Assembly (NCBI RefSeq): GCF_042731755.1
Contig: NZ_JBHWLR010000005.1
Location: 310,001 to 374,000 of the forward strand
Origin: Promicromonospora sp042731755
GTDB lineage: Bacteria; Actinomycetota; Actinomycetes; Actinomycetales; Cellulomonadaceae
Reading direction: 5' to 3'
DNA length: 64,000 nucleotides
Numbering within the stretch: position 1 is the first letter of the stretch; every line of letters starts with the position of its first letter. The position numbers and the translations under genes were made by a program. Shown piece after piece: positions 1 to 8,479 of the stretch. The notes beneath the pieces were generated by a model. That model saw only the letters and a list, made by a program, of their open reading frames with translations. It ran no database searches and was not told the DNA's origin.

Positions 1-285
1 GCCGAGGGAGCGCAGCACGCCGCCCTCGGTCAGGGCGGTGGCGAAGCCGTCGAGGCTGAACGACGCCGGGAGGGCGCCGAGGCCGCGGCCGGCGATGTCG
101 TCGTAGGAGCGCACCGCGACGAACAGCACGAACACGATGGGGCTCAGCCACAGCAGCGTGACCGGGATCATCGCGACGTGCAGCCACGGCGAGCGGGCGG
201 GACGCGGCCGGCGACGCCGGGCGGCGGGCCGGGTGCGGGCCGCCGTCGGGGCGCCGGTCGCGGCGGGTGGGGCGAGTGCTGACAT
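1..285 (-). CDS. ABC sugar transporter permease (MalG-like), 5' part only
   Basis: Inner-membrane permease of a carbohydrate ABC importer (CUT1 type). The gene runs off the window edge; 95 N-terminal residues are visible. They show an Arg/Pro-rich cytoplasmic tail (about residues 16-32), then a first membrane helix with the sequence MIPVTLLWLSPIVFVLF, followed by a short periplasmic stretch, as in MalG-type permeases. The ATG lies 1 nt after the TGA of the upstream permease (TGACATG), so the two are co-transcribed. It is the last visible gene of the leftward sugar operon starting at 7316. Substrate unknown. Confidence 0.85.
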   Translation of the reverse strand, partial: MSALAPPAATGAPTAARTRPAARRRRPRPARSPWLHVAMIPVTLLWLSPIVFVLFVAVRSYDDIAGRGLGALPASFSLDGFATALTEGGVLRSLG

Positions 286-286
286 G

Positions 287-1195
287 TCAGTCCTCCGTCC
301 GGGCCTGGCGGGCGAGGTAGGTGATGATGAAGCCGATCGCGAGGGCGAAGATGACCACCGCGATGGCCGAGGCGTAGCCGAGGTTCCCCGTGGTGAAGGC
401 CTGCTGGAACATGTAGGTGCTCAGCAGCTGGGTCTCGTTGTAGGGGCCGCCGCGGGTCATCGCCCAGACGATGTCGAAGGTGCGCAGCGAGTCGATGACG
501 GTCACGGCGAAGACCACGGTGTTCACGCCGCGCAGCTGCGGCATGACGATGCGCCAGAACCGCTGCCACGCATTGGCGCCGTCGACGGCGGCGGCCTCCT
601 CCAGCGTGCCGTCGGTGCCCTTGAGGCCGGCCAGGTAGAGCACCATGATGTAGCCGACCTGGCGCCAGACGGCGGCGATGAGCACGGCCCAGAGCGCCAC
701 GGCGGGGTCGGCGAGCCACTGGCGCTCCAGGGACTCGAGGCCGAGCAGGCCGAGGGTGCCGTTGATGGGCCCCTCCGGCGCGTACATGACGCGCCAGAAG
801 AGGCCGCTCACGGCGAGCGAGACAACCATCGGCAGGTAGATCGCGCTGCGGTACAGCCCGACCAGGGGACCGGGCTTGTTCAGGGTGACCGCGAGGACCA
901 GGCCGCCCACCACGGACAGCCCGCCGAACCCGAGCACCCAGATCACGTTGTTGCGCAGGGCGGTCAGGAAGATCGGGTCGGCGGCCAGGTCGCGGAAGTT
1001 CTGCAGGCCCACGGGCTCGGCCAGGCCGATCCCGTCCCAGCGGGTCAGGGCGAGCGAGAACGAGTTGGCGGCCGGCCAGAACACCCAGAACAGCTCGACC
1101 ACGAACGGGACCAGCAGGAAGACCCAGACGAGCAGCGGGACGCGCGCGAACCGGTTGGGGCGGCGGGTCGTCGTGGTGGACGGCTGCGCGCTCAC
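287..1195 (-). CDS. ABC sugar transporter permease (MalF-like)
   Basis: 302-residue integral membrane permease of a CUT1 sugar ABC importer. A hydrophobic first helix (VWVFLLVPFVVELFWVFW) is followed by further membrane segments. The EAA loop that docks the ATPase is clear: EEAAAVDGANAWQRFWRIVMP, about residues 215-235. The start is GTG; it overlaps the TGA of the binding-protein gene by four bases (GTGA), so translation is coupled. No ATPase gene is present in the visible part of the operon, which is normal for CUT1 systems that use a shared MsiK-type ATPase (established for Streptomyces; inferred here). Confidence 0.93.
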   Translation of the reverse strand: MSAQPSTTTTRRPNRFARVPLLVWVFLLVPFVVELFWVFWPAANSFSLALTRWDGIGLAEPVGLQNFRDLAADPIFLTALRNNVIWVLGFGGLSVVGGLVLAVTLNKPGPLVGLYRSAIYLPMVVSLAVSGLFWRVMYAPEGPINGTLGLLGLESLERQWLADPAVALWAVLIAAVWRQVGYIMVLYLAGLKGTDGTLEEAAAVDGANAWQRFWRIVMPQLRGVNTVVFAVTVIDSLRTFDIVWAMTRGGPYNETQLLSTYMFQQAFTTGNLGYASAIAVVIFALAIGFIITYLARQARTED

Positions 1196-2481
1196 GACGC
1201 GAAGACCCCCTCGGCCGCCTTCTGCCACTCGTCGAGGGTCTTCTTCATGGAGCCCGGGTCGGCGAGGAACTTGGTCAGGGCGGTGTCGGCGGTGGCCTGG
1301 AGGGCGTCGGAGGAGTCGCGGTTGAAGAACTGCGTGATCTCCTGCGTGTTGTTCAGCAGCTCGATGCCCTTCTGGACCAGCGGGCTGAACGAGGACGTGT
1401 CGACGTCGGGCGAGGTCGGCAGGTTCGCCGACTTCGACTGCTCGATGTACTGCTGCTGGGACTTCGTCGAGGCGAGGTAGGCGAGCAGGTCGAGGGCGCC
1501 CTCGTGGTTGTCGCTGTTCGCGGACGCGAAGAACCCGTCGGTCGGCGCCTCCTCCGCCGTCGGCACGGAGTCGTTGATGACCGGCACGGAGAAGAAGTCG
1601 ATGTCGTCGCGCTGGTCCTCGGGGAAGTACGTGGTGACGAACGTGCCGCTGAGGTACATCGCCGACTTGTCCTGGGCCACGGGGGTCGCGGCATCCTGGG
1701 CGGTGTAGGACGCCGCGTTCTTGTCGAAGTACGGGATGAGCCGCTTGTACTCCTCCATGACGGCCACGACCTCGGGGTCGTTGAAGGCGTGCTCGCCCGC
1801 CAGCAGCTCGCGGTGGTACTGCGCGCCGTTGACCCGCAGGTTCAGGTAGTCGAACCAGCCCGACGCCATCCACGGCGTCGACGACAGGCCGTTGGTCAGG
1901 GGCACGATGCCCTGGCCGCTGAGGTTCTCGCACAGCGCGTGGAACTCGTCCCACGACGTCGGCGCCTCGACGCCCCACTTCTCGAACGCCGACTTCTTGT
2001 AGAAGACGCCCCACCAGTAGTAGCTCGTGGGCACGAAGATCTGCTTGCCCGAGGCGTCGCTGGACAGGCTGCGCAGCGCGTCGGAGTAGCCGGCGCACGG
2101 GCCGTCGCCCTGCCACAGCGACGACACGTCCAGGAGCAGCCCCTCCTCGGCGTAGGACCGCGCCACGGACCCGGCGTACCAGCTCAGCACCTCCGGCGAG
2201 TCGCCGGAGCGCAGGTAGTTGGTGAGCTGCGCGCGGAACTGCTCGGTGGCCACCGAGTTCAGCGTGACCTCACCGTCGGGGAAGGCCTTGACCAGGGCCT
2301 CCAGTGCGGCCTTGGGGTCGGCGTCCTGGATCGAGTTCTGCAGCGTGATCGCGCCGGTGGTCGCACCGCCACCCCCGCCGCCGCCCGACGTCGTCCCCAC
2401 GCACGCGGCGAGCAGGCTCGCCGCACCCAGCGTCATACCGCCCGCGAGCAGCTCGCGGCGCGTGATCGTCAGCTTGGACAT
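1192..2481 (-). CDS. Sugar ABC transporter substrate-binding lipoprotein
   Basis: 429-residue extracytoplasmic solute-binding protein (bacterial family 1). The N-terminus has a twin Arg (R8-R9), a hydrophobic segment and a lipobox LLAAC with Cys27 as the likely lipidation site, followed by a Gly-rich linker. The mature part has the usual binding-protein features, including the conserved GxFFASANSDNHEGALDLLAYL type segment. The start has a strong ribosome site (GGAGGAAC a few bases upstream). It lies 45 nt downstream of the cellulase-like gene and overlaps the permease start, giving the order hydrolase - binding protein - permease - permease. Substrate is probably an oligosaccharide handled by the neighbouring hydrolases, but the sequence does not say which. 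Confidence 0.93.
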   Translation of the reverse strand: MSKLTITRRELLAGGMTLGAASLLAACVGTTSGGGGGGGATTGAITLQNSIQDADPKAALEALVKAFPDGEVTLNSVATEQFRAQLTNYLRSGDSPEVLSWYAGSVARSYAEEGLLLDVSSLWQGDGPCAGYSDALRSLSSDASGKQIFVPTSYYWWGVFYKKSAFEKWGVEAPTSWDEFHALCENLSGQGIVPLTNGLSSTPWMASGWFDYLNLRVNGAQYHRELLAGEHAFNDPEVVAVMEEYKRLIPYFDKNAASYTAQDAATPVAQDKSAMYLSGTFVTTYFPEDQRDDIDFFSVPVINDSVPTAEEAPTDGFFASANSDNHEGALDLLAYLASTKSQQQYIEQSKSANLPTSPDVDTSSFSPLVQKGIELLNNTQEITQFFNRDSSDALQATADTALTKFLADPGSMKKTLDEWQKAAEGVFAS

Positions 2482-2526
2482 CCTTGTTCCTCCTCCGTGC
2501 GCCCTCGTTGGCGCACCTGGTACCGC

Positions 2527-3816
2527 TCAGATCACGGGCGCGGGTAGGTCCGCGCCCGAAAGGATCGCCGCACACTCCCGCTGCAGCGCGACATCGGACC
2601 ACATCGGGTGCTGGGGTGCGGCATTGGAGCAGACGACAGCGCCCCAGGCGCCCAGCCGCCGGGCCTCGCGCAGCGCGTGCCGGCAGATCTCCGCCCCGAC
2701 CGGGTCCTCCTCGAACCGGGCGTGCAGCGGGGTGTAGCCCACATAGCCCTCGCCGAGGATCAGCGGGATGCCGCGGGCCGCGGCGACGTCGGCCGCCACC
2801 TCCAGCCACAGGGTCAGCTTCTGGAGCATCGCCAGGCGGTGCGTGCCCCACCGGTCGTAGAGCCAGCGGTCCCACGCCTGCGGGTCGCACCAGTCGTGCA
2901 CGTACAGCTCGGGCAGCGACATGATCGTGGCCCGCGTGCGCCACTCCTGGCCCGGCGGCACCGTCCAGGCGGCCAGGCCCGGCGCGTCGGGGCGCAGCAG
3001 CTCGCGCGCCTTGTCCTCGTCGAAGTCCTCGACCGGGCCGCGCAGCCCGAACGTGTCGACCAGCTCCTGCAGCACGCCGTACACGTACGGGTGCACCACC
3101 AGGGCGTCGAGGTCGGCGGGCAGGGCGCTCAGCGCGCCGACCGGCACGCCCGCGTAGTTCACCGTGACCGGCCGGCCCGGGTGCCGCTCGCGGAACCGGG
3201 CGATGCCGCGCTCCAGCCGGGGTGTCAGCGCGCGGACGGCGTCGTCGCCGCGGCCCACGCCCAGCCCGTCGGCGAGGTAGCCGATCTGCACCTCGTTGTG
3301 GAGCTCGGTGAGCAGCAGGCGGTGGGCCAGGCCCTCCGCCTCCAGCAGGTCCACCAGGTCGGCGTGGGCGTCGGCCAGCACCTCGGCCCGCTCCTCGGGG
3401 TCGACCGCGTGCAGCGCCTCGTACCAGTCCGGCGTCCCCGCGAACGACGGCGACTGCTGGTACTCCCAGGACGACGCGATGACGCCGACGTCGTGCCGGT
3501 CCGCCGCCCGGAACAGCTCCAGCAGGTGGGCGCGGGCGTCGATCGTCGTCTCGCGGCGCACGTCGTACCAGCGGGTGCGCTGCCCGAACTCGCCGCCGAG
3601 CGGGCCGAGCTCCAGCGCGGAGGTGTCCAGGCCCGACCGGAACAGCAGGAACGGCATGGCGCAGATCCGGATGGTGTCGTAGCCGCGCTCCCGGGCCTCC
3701 GCGAACGCGCGGTCGAGGTCCTCGAACGGCTCGCCCGGGCCGGTGCGCGTGTACCAGGTGAAGTCCCACAGGGTCACCACGCGCGGGCGGTCCGGGGTCG
3801 TGAGCAGGGTGGTCAT
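2527..3816 (-). CDS. Cellulase-like TIM-barrel protein (putative glycoside hydrolase)
   Basis: 429-residue cytoplasmic protein without signal peptide. It resembles the 'sugar-binding cellulase-like' TIM-barrel proteins found next to sugar ABC transporters: an N-terminal VVTLWDFTWYTR strand, then the LLLTELHNEVQ segment (candidate acidic residue at the end of a beta strand) and a late IPLILGEGYVGYTP segment with a second acidic residue, the usual positions of acid/base and nucleophile in clan GH-A barrels. Its ATG overlaps the stop of the DUF5107 gene by four bases (ATGA), so the two are translationally coupled. A role in intracellular breakdown of the imported sugar is inferred; catalytic activity has not been established for this family to my knowledge. 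Confidence 0.7.
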   Translation of the reverse strand: MTTLLTTPDRPRVVTLWDFTWYTRTGPGEPFEDLDRAFAEARERGYDTIRICAMPFLLFRSGLDTSALELGPLGGEFGQRTRWYDVRRETTIDARAHLLELFRAADRHDVGVIASSWEYQQSPSFAGTPDWYEALHAVDPEERAEVLADAHADLVDLLEAEGLAHRLLLTELHNEVQIGYLADGLGVGRGDDAVRALTPRLERGIARFRERHPGRPVTVNYAGVPVGALSALPADLDALVVHPYVYGVLQELVDTFGLRGPVEDFDEDKARELLRPDAPGLAAWTVPPGQEWRTRATIMSLPELYVHDWCDPQAWDRWLYDRWGTHRLAMLQKLTLWLEVAADVAAARGIPLILGEGYVGYTPLHARFEEDPVGAEICRHALREARRLGAWGAVVCSNAAPQHPMWSDVALQRECAAILSGADLPAPVI

Positions 3817-6800
3817 GCCGAGTACTCCTTCGGGTCGGCGGACTGGTGCAGCAGTGTGTCGCCGCGGCGGGCGACGGCGTGGCGCAGGTCGGCCGCGTGC
3901 CGGGACGCCGCGAGCTCCGGGCGCTGCAGCAGGGCCTCGGCCGTCGCGGTGTCGCCGGACAGCAGCGCGAGCTGCGCGTCCAGCACGAGCACGCGCCGGT
4001 CCCGCGCCCGCAGCGGGTCCTCCTCGAACAGCAGGAGGTCGGGCAGCGAGGTGGCGAAGTAGTCCACGCGCGGCACCTCGACGGCGTACGTGTCGCGGTA
4101 GGCGCGCAGCGCCGCCGTCAGGTCGTCGGCGGCAGCGGTGTCGCCGGTGCGGCGCAGCGCGAGGACCGTCCAGAAGGTCTGCTCGCCGTGCTCCTGCGTG
4201 CTCATCTCGACGAAGTCGCCGCGCTGGGCGGCGGCGGTGCGCCAGGCGGCGTCGGCCTCTGCTTGGTAGCCGGCGGCCGCCCCCGTGCCGGCGGCCGCCG
4301 CGAGCGCGTCGCCCAGCAACAGGTGCAGGTTCGCCGTGCTCGCCAGCGGGTGCCGCGCCTCCCCGAGGGTGGGCGGCGGGGCAAGGGCCGCCCGCACGTG
4401 CCCGACGGCGTCCGCGGCCCGCCCCTCCGCGAGCGCGTCCAGCGCGCGGTGGGTCTGCGCGCGGTCCCAGGCGAGCAGGGCCTGGCCCTCGCCGCCCTCC
4501 CACGGGTGCAGCCGGCGTCCGCCGAGGATCGTCAGGGCCTCGGCGGCCCGGCCCTCCGTGATCAGGAGGTGCAGGGCCTCGACGGCGAGGTCGTCACGGT
4601 CGAGGGCCGACGGCTGGTCCGGCCCGCTCGCGGACCATGCAGTTGCTGCCAGAACCGCCCCCGGACTGGCAGCAGGTGCATGGTCCCCGAGCAGCGCGGT
4701 GAGCCGGGCCGCCGGGGTCTCGCCCGTCAGCGCCGCGAGCTGGTCGCGCTCGTAGCGCAGCCGGGCGTCGTCCGGAGCGGCCGCGAGCGCGCCGGCGTAG
4801 GCCTCCTGGGCGGCGGTCAGGTCGCGCTCGTGGTTGACGGCGGCCAGGCCGATGTTGCGCCAGGCAACGGCGTCGGACGGGTCGAGGGCGACGGCCGCCC
4901 GCCACAGCGCCAGGGCGTCGGCCCGGCGTCCGGCGGCGTAGGTCCAGTGCCCCAGGAGCGACCGCGCGCGAGCGTCGGCCGGGTCGGCGTCGGCCGCCTC
5001 GCGCAGCACCGCGGCGTCCGCGAGGCGGCCCGGGAAGCACCACGTGGCGTCCAGGTCGCGGGCCCGGGCCCGCTCGGCGGCGGCCTCGTCGGGGCGGCCG
5101 GCGAGCCGCAGCACGTGCGCGCGGTGGTAGGCGAGCAGCGGCCGGACGGCGGTCTGCCCGGCGGGCCGGTGGTCCTCGCGGGCCTCGGCCTCCGCCAGGC
5201 AGGCGAGCGCGGCGTCGTGCTCCCCCACCCCGGCGAGCTCGATCGCGACGTCGAGCAGGGTCTGGGCGTCGCCGCTGGCGGGCTGCCCGTCCAGGTGCCG
5301 CAGCCAGGCGTCGAGGGGGTCGAGAGCCCGGGCGGTCGTCAGCACGGCCGCGGCGTCGGCGGGCCGGCGCAGCCGCCCGTGGCACACCACGGTCAGGGCG
5401 AGCGCCTGGAGGTGGTCGGGCTCGGTGCGGCGCACGTCGGCCAGCCGGGCCAGGGCGGCCTCGTACCGTCCGGCGCGCGCGTCGAGCCGCGCCATCCGGT
5501 AGCCCGCGGGGGCGCGCCAGCCCCGCGACCATGCGGCCTGCGCGTAGGCGTCGTAGGCGCCCGAGTCGTCGCCGAGCTCCTCGCGGACCAGGCCGAGCAG
5601 GTAGACCGCCGTGGTGTCGCGGGGGCTGCGGTGCAGGCGGGTCAGCCGCGCGACGGCGCGCTCCAGGAGGTCGCGCGCCGCCTCCGGGTCGCCCGCCACG
5701 TAGGCACGCCGGGCCAGGCCCACCAGGCTGTCGACGTGCCCCGGGTCCCGGTCGAGCGCCGCGCGCCAGTACGGCTCGGGCGAGCGCGTCGCGTGCCGGT
5801 ACAGGTCGAGATGCGCCGCGATGAGCGCCAGCTCCTCGACGGTGCCCACCTCGTCGGGCGCGGGCGGCTCCTCTGCGGGGTCGGGCTCGGCCTCGTCCCG
5901 GGAAGCGCCGGCCGGGGTCTCGGTCCACGTGACCAGGGTCCGGTCCCCGTGGGTCACCGTGACCGTGAGGGGGCCCGCGCCGGCGGGGACGTCGTGAGCC
6001 AGCAGGGCGGGGCGGGTCGGGTCCGCGGCGACGACGTCGGCGGTCAGCACCGCGCCGTCGGCCGAGAGCGTGACCGTCAGATCGTCCAGGGGGCGCGGCA
6101 CGACGACGCCAACGCGGGCCGTCGTCGGCCCCGCGCCGTCGGCCCCGCCCGGTCCCGTCCGCTCCAGCCGGACCGCGGCGTCGAGCGTGGCCCGGTCCAC
6201 CGGGCCGACCTCGCGGAACGGGTACCAGTACTGGGAGAAGACCTTGGTCTCGCCCGGGGCGAGGAAGGCGAAGTCGGGCTGGTTGTCGGTGAACACGCCG
6301 GCCATGAGCTCCACGTAGTGGGAGCCGTCGTCAGCCAGGTTGGCGTCCCAGGCGTGGCCGAACGGGGCGTTGCCCCAGGTCCACTGCTTCTTGCCGGGCG
6401 AGAGCGCGCGGTCGGCGACGTGCACGAACCCGAGCCGCGCCGCGTGGTCGTAGCCGCCGAAGAACTCCTCGTCGCTCGCCAGGCACATGTACGACGTGGG
6501 CACCGGGATGTTGCGGTACCAGTCGAGGCGGTCGCCGCCCCGGTCCGCGAGCGCCGGGTAGTCGACGCCGTAGTAGGGGCGGTCGGCGTGCGGGAACGCG
6601 GTGATGGCGCGCCGCGCGTGGTCGGCCACGTACGTCACGTCGTGCGGGAAGAAGGACTGGTAGTCGTCGTCGACCTTGGCCGCCACGTTGGCCCACCACA
6701 GGAACGACTGGGGCAGCTCGCTGCGGTTGTAGAGCCGCACCGTCAGCTCCAGCACTGCGCTGTCCGGGCGCAGCCGCACGCCGTGCATGCCCTTCATCCG

Positions 6801-7316
6801 GGTGAACGGGTCGTGGTCGGAGCACCAGACCACGACGGCGCCGTCCGGCTCCTCCTCGATCTCGACGTCGACCGGCAGGTAGGTGGCCGGGCGGTGGTGC
6901 TGCGGCCAGTTGAGCTCCACGCCACCCGCCACCCACGGCCCCGCCAGGCCCACCAGCGCCGGCTTGATCACCGGGTTGGTCCAGAAGAAGTCCCGGCCGC
7001 TGCCGCGCTCCCGGGCCACGTGGATGCGCCCGCCCAGCTCCGGCAGCACGACCACGCGCAGCCACTCGTTCTCCAGGTGCACCGCCTGCCAGTCGCGCGG
7101 GCGGGGCTCGTCGGCGATCTGGTGGTGGAACGGCAGGGGGTACACGCGGCCGGACGACCCCTGGTAGACGCGCCGGTCCAGGTACGCCGGGAACCGGTCG
7201 GGCGGCAGGGGTTCGTAGGTGGTCAGGGTGAGCGGCGCCTCCCAGGCGGCCGCGGCCCGACCGGCCAGGTCGTCGGGCCGGGCGGGAAGGTCGAGCACGG
7301 ACTCCACATCGAGCAT
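3813..7316 (-). CDS. DUF5107 domain protein with TPR-like repeats
   Basis: Very large (1167-residue) cytoplasmic protein. The first ~400 residues match the DUF5107 type: many Trp/Tyr/His residues, with segments such as LENEWLRVVVLPELGGRIH and GGVELNWPQHHRP that look like an aldose-1-epimerase/galactose-mutarotase-like beta-sandwich. The region from about 480 to the end is a long alpha-helical array of Ala/Leu/Arg-rich TPR-like repeats. It heads the operon with the cellulase-like protein and sugar ABC transporter, so a role in oligosaccharide processing is likely but unproven. A 55-bp near-palindrome (4632-4686) lies inside the repeat region without breaking the frame. Divergent from the AraC regulator. 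Confidence 0.75.
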   Translation of the reverse strand: MLDVESVLDLPARPDDLAGRAAAAWEAPLTLTTYEPLPPDRFPAYLDRRVYQGSSGRVYPLPFHHQIADEPRPRDWQAVHLENEWLRVVVLPELGGRIHVARERGSGRDFFWTNPVIKPALVGLAGPWVAGGVELNWPQHHRPATYLPVDVEIEEEPDGAVVVWCSDHDPFTRMKGMHGVRLRPDSAVLELTVRLYNRSELPQSFLWWANVAAKVDDDYQSFFPHDVTYVADHARRAITAFPHADRPYYGVDYPALADRGGDRLDWYRNIPVPTSYMCLASDEEFFGGYDHAARLGFVHVADRALSPGKKQWTWGNAPFGHAWDANLADDGSHYVELMAGVFTDNQPDFAFLAPGETKVFSQYWYPFREVGPVDRATLDAAVRLERTGPGGADGAGPTTARVGVVVPRPLDDLTVTLSADGAVLTADVVAADPTRPALLAHDVPAGAGPLTVTVTHGDRTLVTWTETPAGASRDEAEPDPAEEPPAPDEVGTVEELALIAAHLDLYRHATRSPEPYWRAALDRDPGHVDSLVGLARRAYVAGDPEAARDLLERAVARLTRLHRSPRDTTAVYLLGLVREELGDDSGAYDAYAQAAWSRGWRAPAGYRMARLDARAGRYEAALARLADVRRTEPDHLQALALTVVCHGRLRRPADAAAVLTTARALDPLDAWLRHLDGQPASGDAQTLLDVAIELAGVGEHDAALACLAEAEAREDHRPAGQTAVRPLLAYHRAHVLRLAGRPDEAAAERARARDLDATWCFPGRLADAAVLREAADADPADARARSLLGHWTYAAGRRADALALWRAAVALDPSDAVAWRNIGLAAVNHERDLTAAQEAYAGALAAAPDDARLRYERDQLAALTGETPAARLTALLGDHAPAASPGAVLAATAWSASGPDQPSALDRDDLAVEALHLLITEGRAAEALTILGGRRLHPWEGGEGQALLAWDRAQTHRALDALAEGRAADAVGHVRAALAPPPTLGEARHPLASTANLHLLLGDALAAAAGTGAAAGYQAEADAAWRTAAAQRGDFVEMSTQEHGEQTFWTVLALRRTGDTAAADDLTAALRAYRDTYAVEVPRVDYFATSLPDLLLFEEDPLRARDRRVLVLDAQLALLSGDTATAEALLQRPELAASRHAADLRHAVARRGDTLLHQSADPKEYSA
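4632..4686. repeat. Near-palindrome inside the DUF5107/TPR gene
   Basis: Two 21-nt arms (4632-4652 and 4666-4686) pair with two mismatches around a 13-nt C-rich loop; each arm contains GGACCATGCA and TGCTGCCAG. In the reading frame it encodes a short Ala/Ser/Pro-rich stretch between two TPR-like helices. Such a long stem is not expected in ordinary coding sequence. Confidence 0.7.
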
Positions 7317-7445
7317 GGGTCCGACGCTACGAACCTCCCGGGTACCGCGGGAAGCGACGTATCGACTTAACTGCCTGGACGATCCGACGATTCCGGGGCG
7401 CCGGGCGGCCCGCTGACGCGGGCGGGCGGACGGCGCTACCCTCCA
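7317..7445. promoter_or_regulatory. Divergent promoter region between sugar operon and AraC regulator
   Basis: 129-nt intergenic spacer between two divergently transcribed genes, so it must hold both promoters and probably the binding site of the AraC protein encoded at 7446. It is locally less GC-rich around 7350-7390 (for example TATCGACTTAACTGCC), but I cannot assign -35/-10 boxes or an operator with confidence. Confidence 0.4.
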
Positions 7446-8330
7446 GTGGTGAGAATCCGTGACGGCTTCCCCGGGCAGCGCCTGCGCGTGCTGCCGACGA
7501 CCGTGGTCCGCGCGACGTCGAAGGCGGGCCCCACCTCACGCCTGCTGGTCACGGACGCGGGCTATTTTCCGCACGCCACGAACCACGGGCGGGTGCGCCG
7601 GCAGGGCGCCGTCGGGACCATCGTCATCGTGTCGTCCGCCGGGCGCGGCTGGTGCCGCACCCCGGGCGGCCTGCACCGTATCGGCGCTGCTCAGGCGCTG
7701 GTGATCCCCGCGGGCGTGCCCCACGAGTACTGGGCGGACGACGACGACCCATGGACGATCTGGTGGATGCACGTCCGGGGCGACGACGCCGCCGAGTTCG
7801 AGCAGCACCTGGCCGCGCACGCCGGGCCGGACGACGTCGCCGTCGTCGAGGTGCACGACCTGGTGCGCGTCGTCGCCGACCTCGAACGCGTCGTCGACGC
7901 CCTGGAGACCGACGAGACCTACCCCAGCCTGCTGCGCTGCGCGGGCGCCGCGTGGTCGGTGCTCGCGCAGATCGGGGCCGACGCCGCCGCGGGCAGCCCG
8001 GTGCGCGGCGAACCGGTCCGGGCCGCCCAGGAGTACCTGCGCACGCACCTGGACGCCGTCGTCGAGGTCGCGGCGCTCGCCCGCCGGTTCGGGCTGAGCA
8101 CGTCGCACTTCTCCGCGCGCTTCCGGGCGGCGACGGGCGGCGGGGTTGTCGAGTACGTCAAGCGGCTGCGGATGGCGCGGGCGTGCGAGCTGCTCATCAC
8201 CACGGAGCTGCCCGTCGCCGACATCGCGCGCTCGGTGGGCTACCCGGACCCGTTCTACTTCTCCCGGCAGTTCCGCAGCGTGCACTCGTGCAGCCCGACG
8301 GACTTCCGCCGGGGGCTGCACGACCGCTGA
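7446..8330 (+). CDS. AraC-family transcriptional regulator
   Basis: 294-residue regulator. The N-terminal half is a cupin-like sugar-sensing domain (VIPAGVPHEYWADDDDPWTIWWMHVRG motif region, typical of AraC proteins that bind sugars). The C-terminal ~100 residues hold two helix-turn-helix motifs: VVEVAALARRFGLSTSHFSARF and LPVADIARSVGYPDPFYFSRQF. Start is one of two adjacent GTG codons (7446 or 7449). It lies between the leftward sugar operon and the GH27 gene transcribed in its own direction, so it probably controls both in response to a galactoside or related sugar. Confidence 0.92.
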   Translation: MVRIRDGFPGQRLRVLPTTVVRATSKAGPTSRLLVTDAGYFPHATNHGRVRRQGAVGTIVIVSSAGRGWCRTPGGLHRIGAAQALVIPAGVPHEYWADDDDPWTIWWMHVRGDDAAEFEQHLAAHAGPDDVAVVEVHDLVRVVADLERVVDALETDETYPSLLRCAGAAWSVLAQIGADAAAGSPVRGEPVRAAQEYLRTHLDAVVEVAALARRFGLSTSHFSARFRAATGGGVVEYVKRLRMARACELLITTELPVADIARSVGYPDPFYFSRQFRSVHSCSPTDFRRGLHDR

Positions 8331-8479
8331 CGTCTCGTGCGGGCAGACGCTCCCGCGTCGGATCGTCCAGGCGGGTGCGTCGTCCTCTGCATTCCGTCGG
8401 GGCCGGGGCGCGGGGTTTGCTGGGCGGGTTCCCTCCCCTCGGCCCCGGCCGAGCCGACGACGACGTCAGGAGACCCTGG

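Noticed and set aside
3846..7370. 1174-codon open frame on the plus strand opposite the DUF5107 gene
   Set aside because: A shadow frame caused by high GC: it is exactly antisense to a gene with real domain structure, and its translation is low-complexity Arg/Gly/Val/His-rich with no family features.
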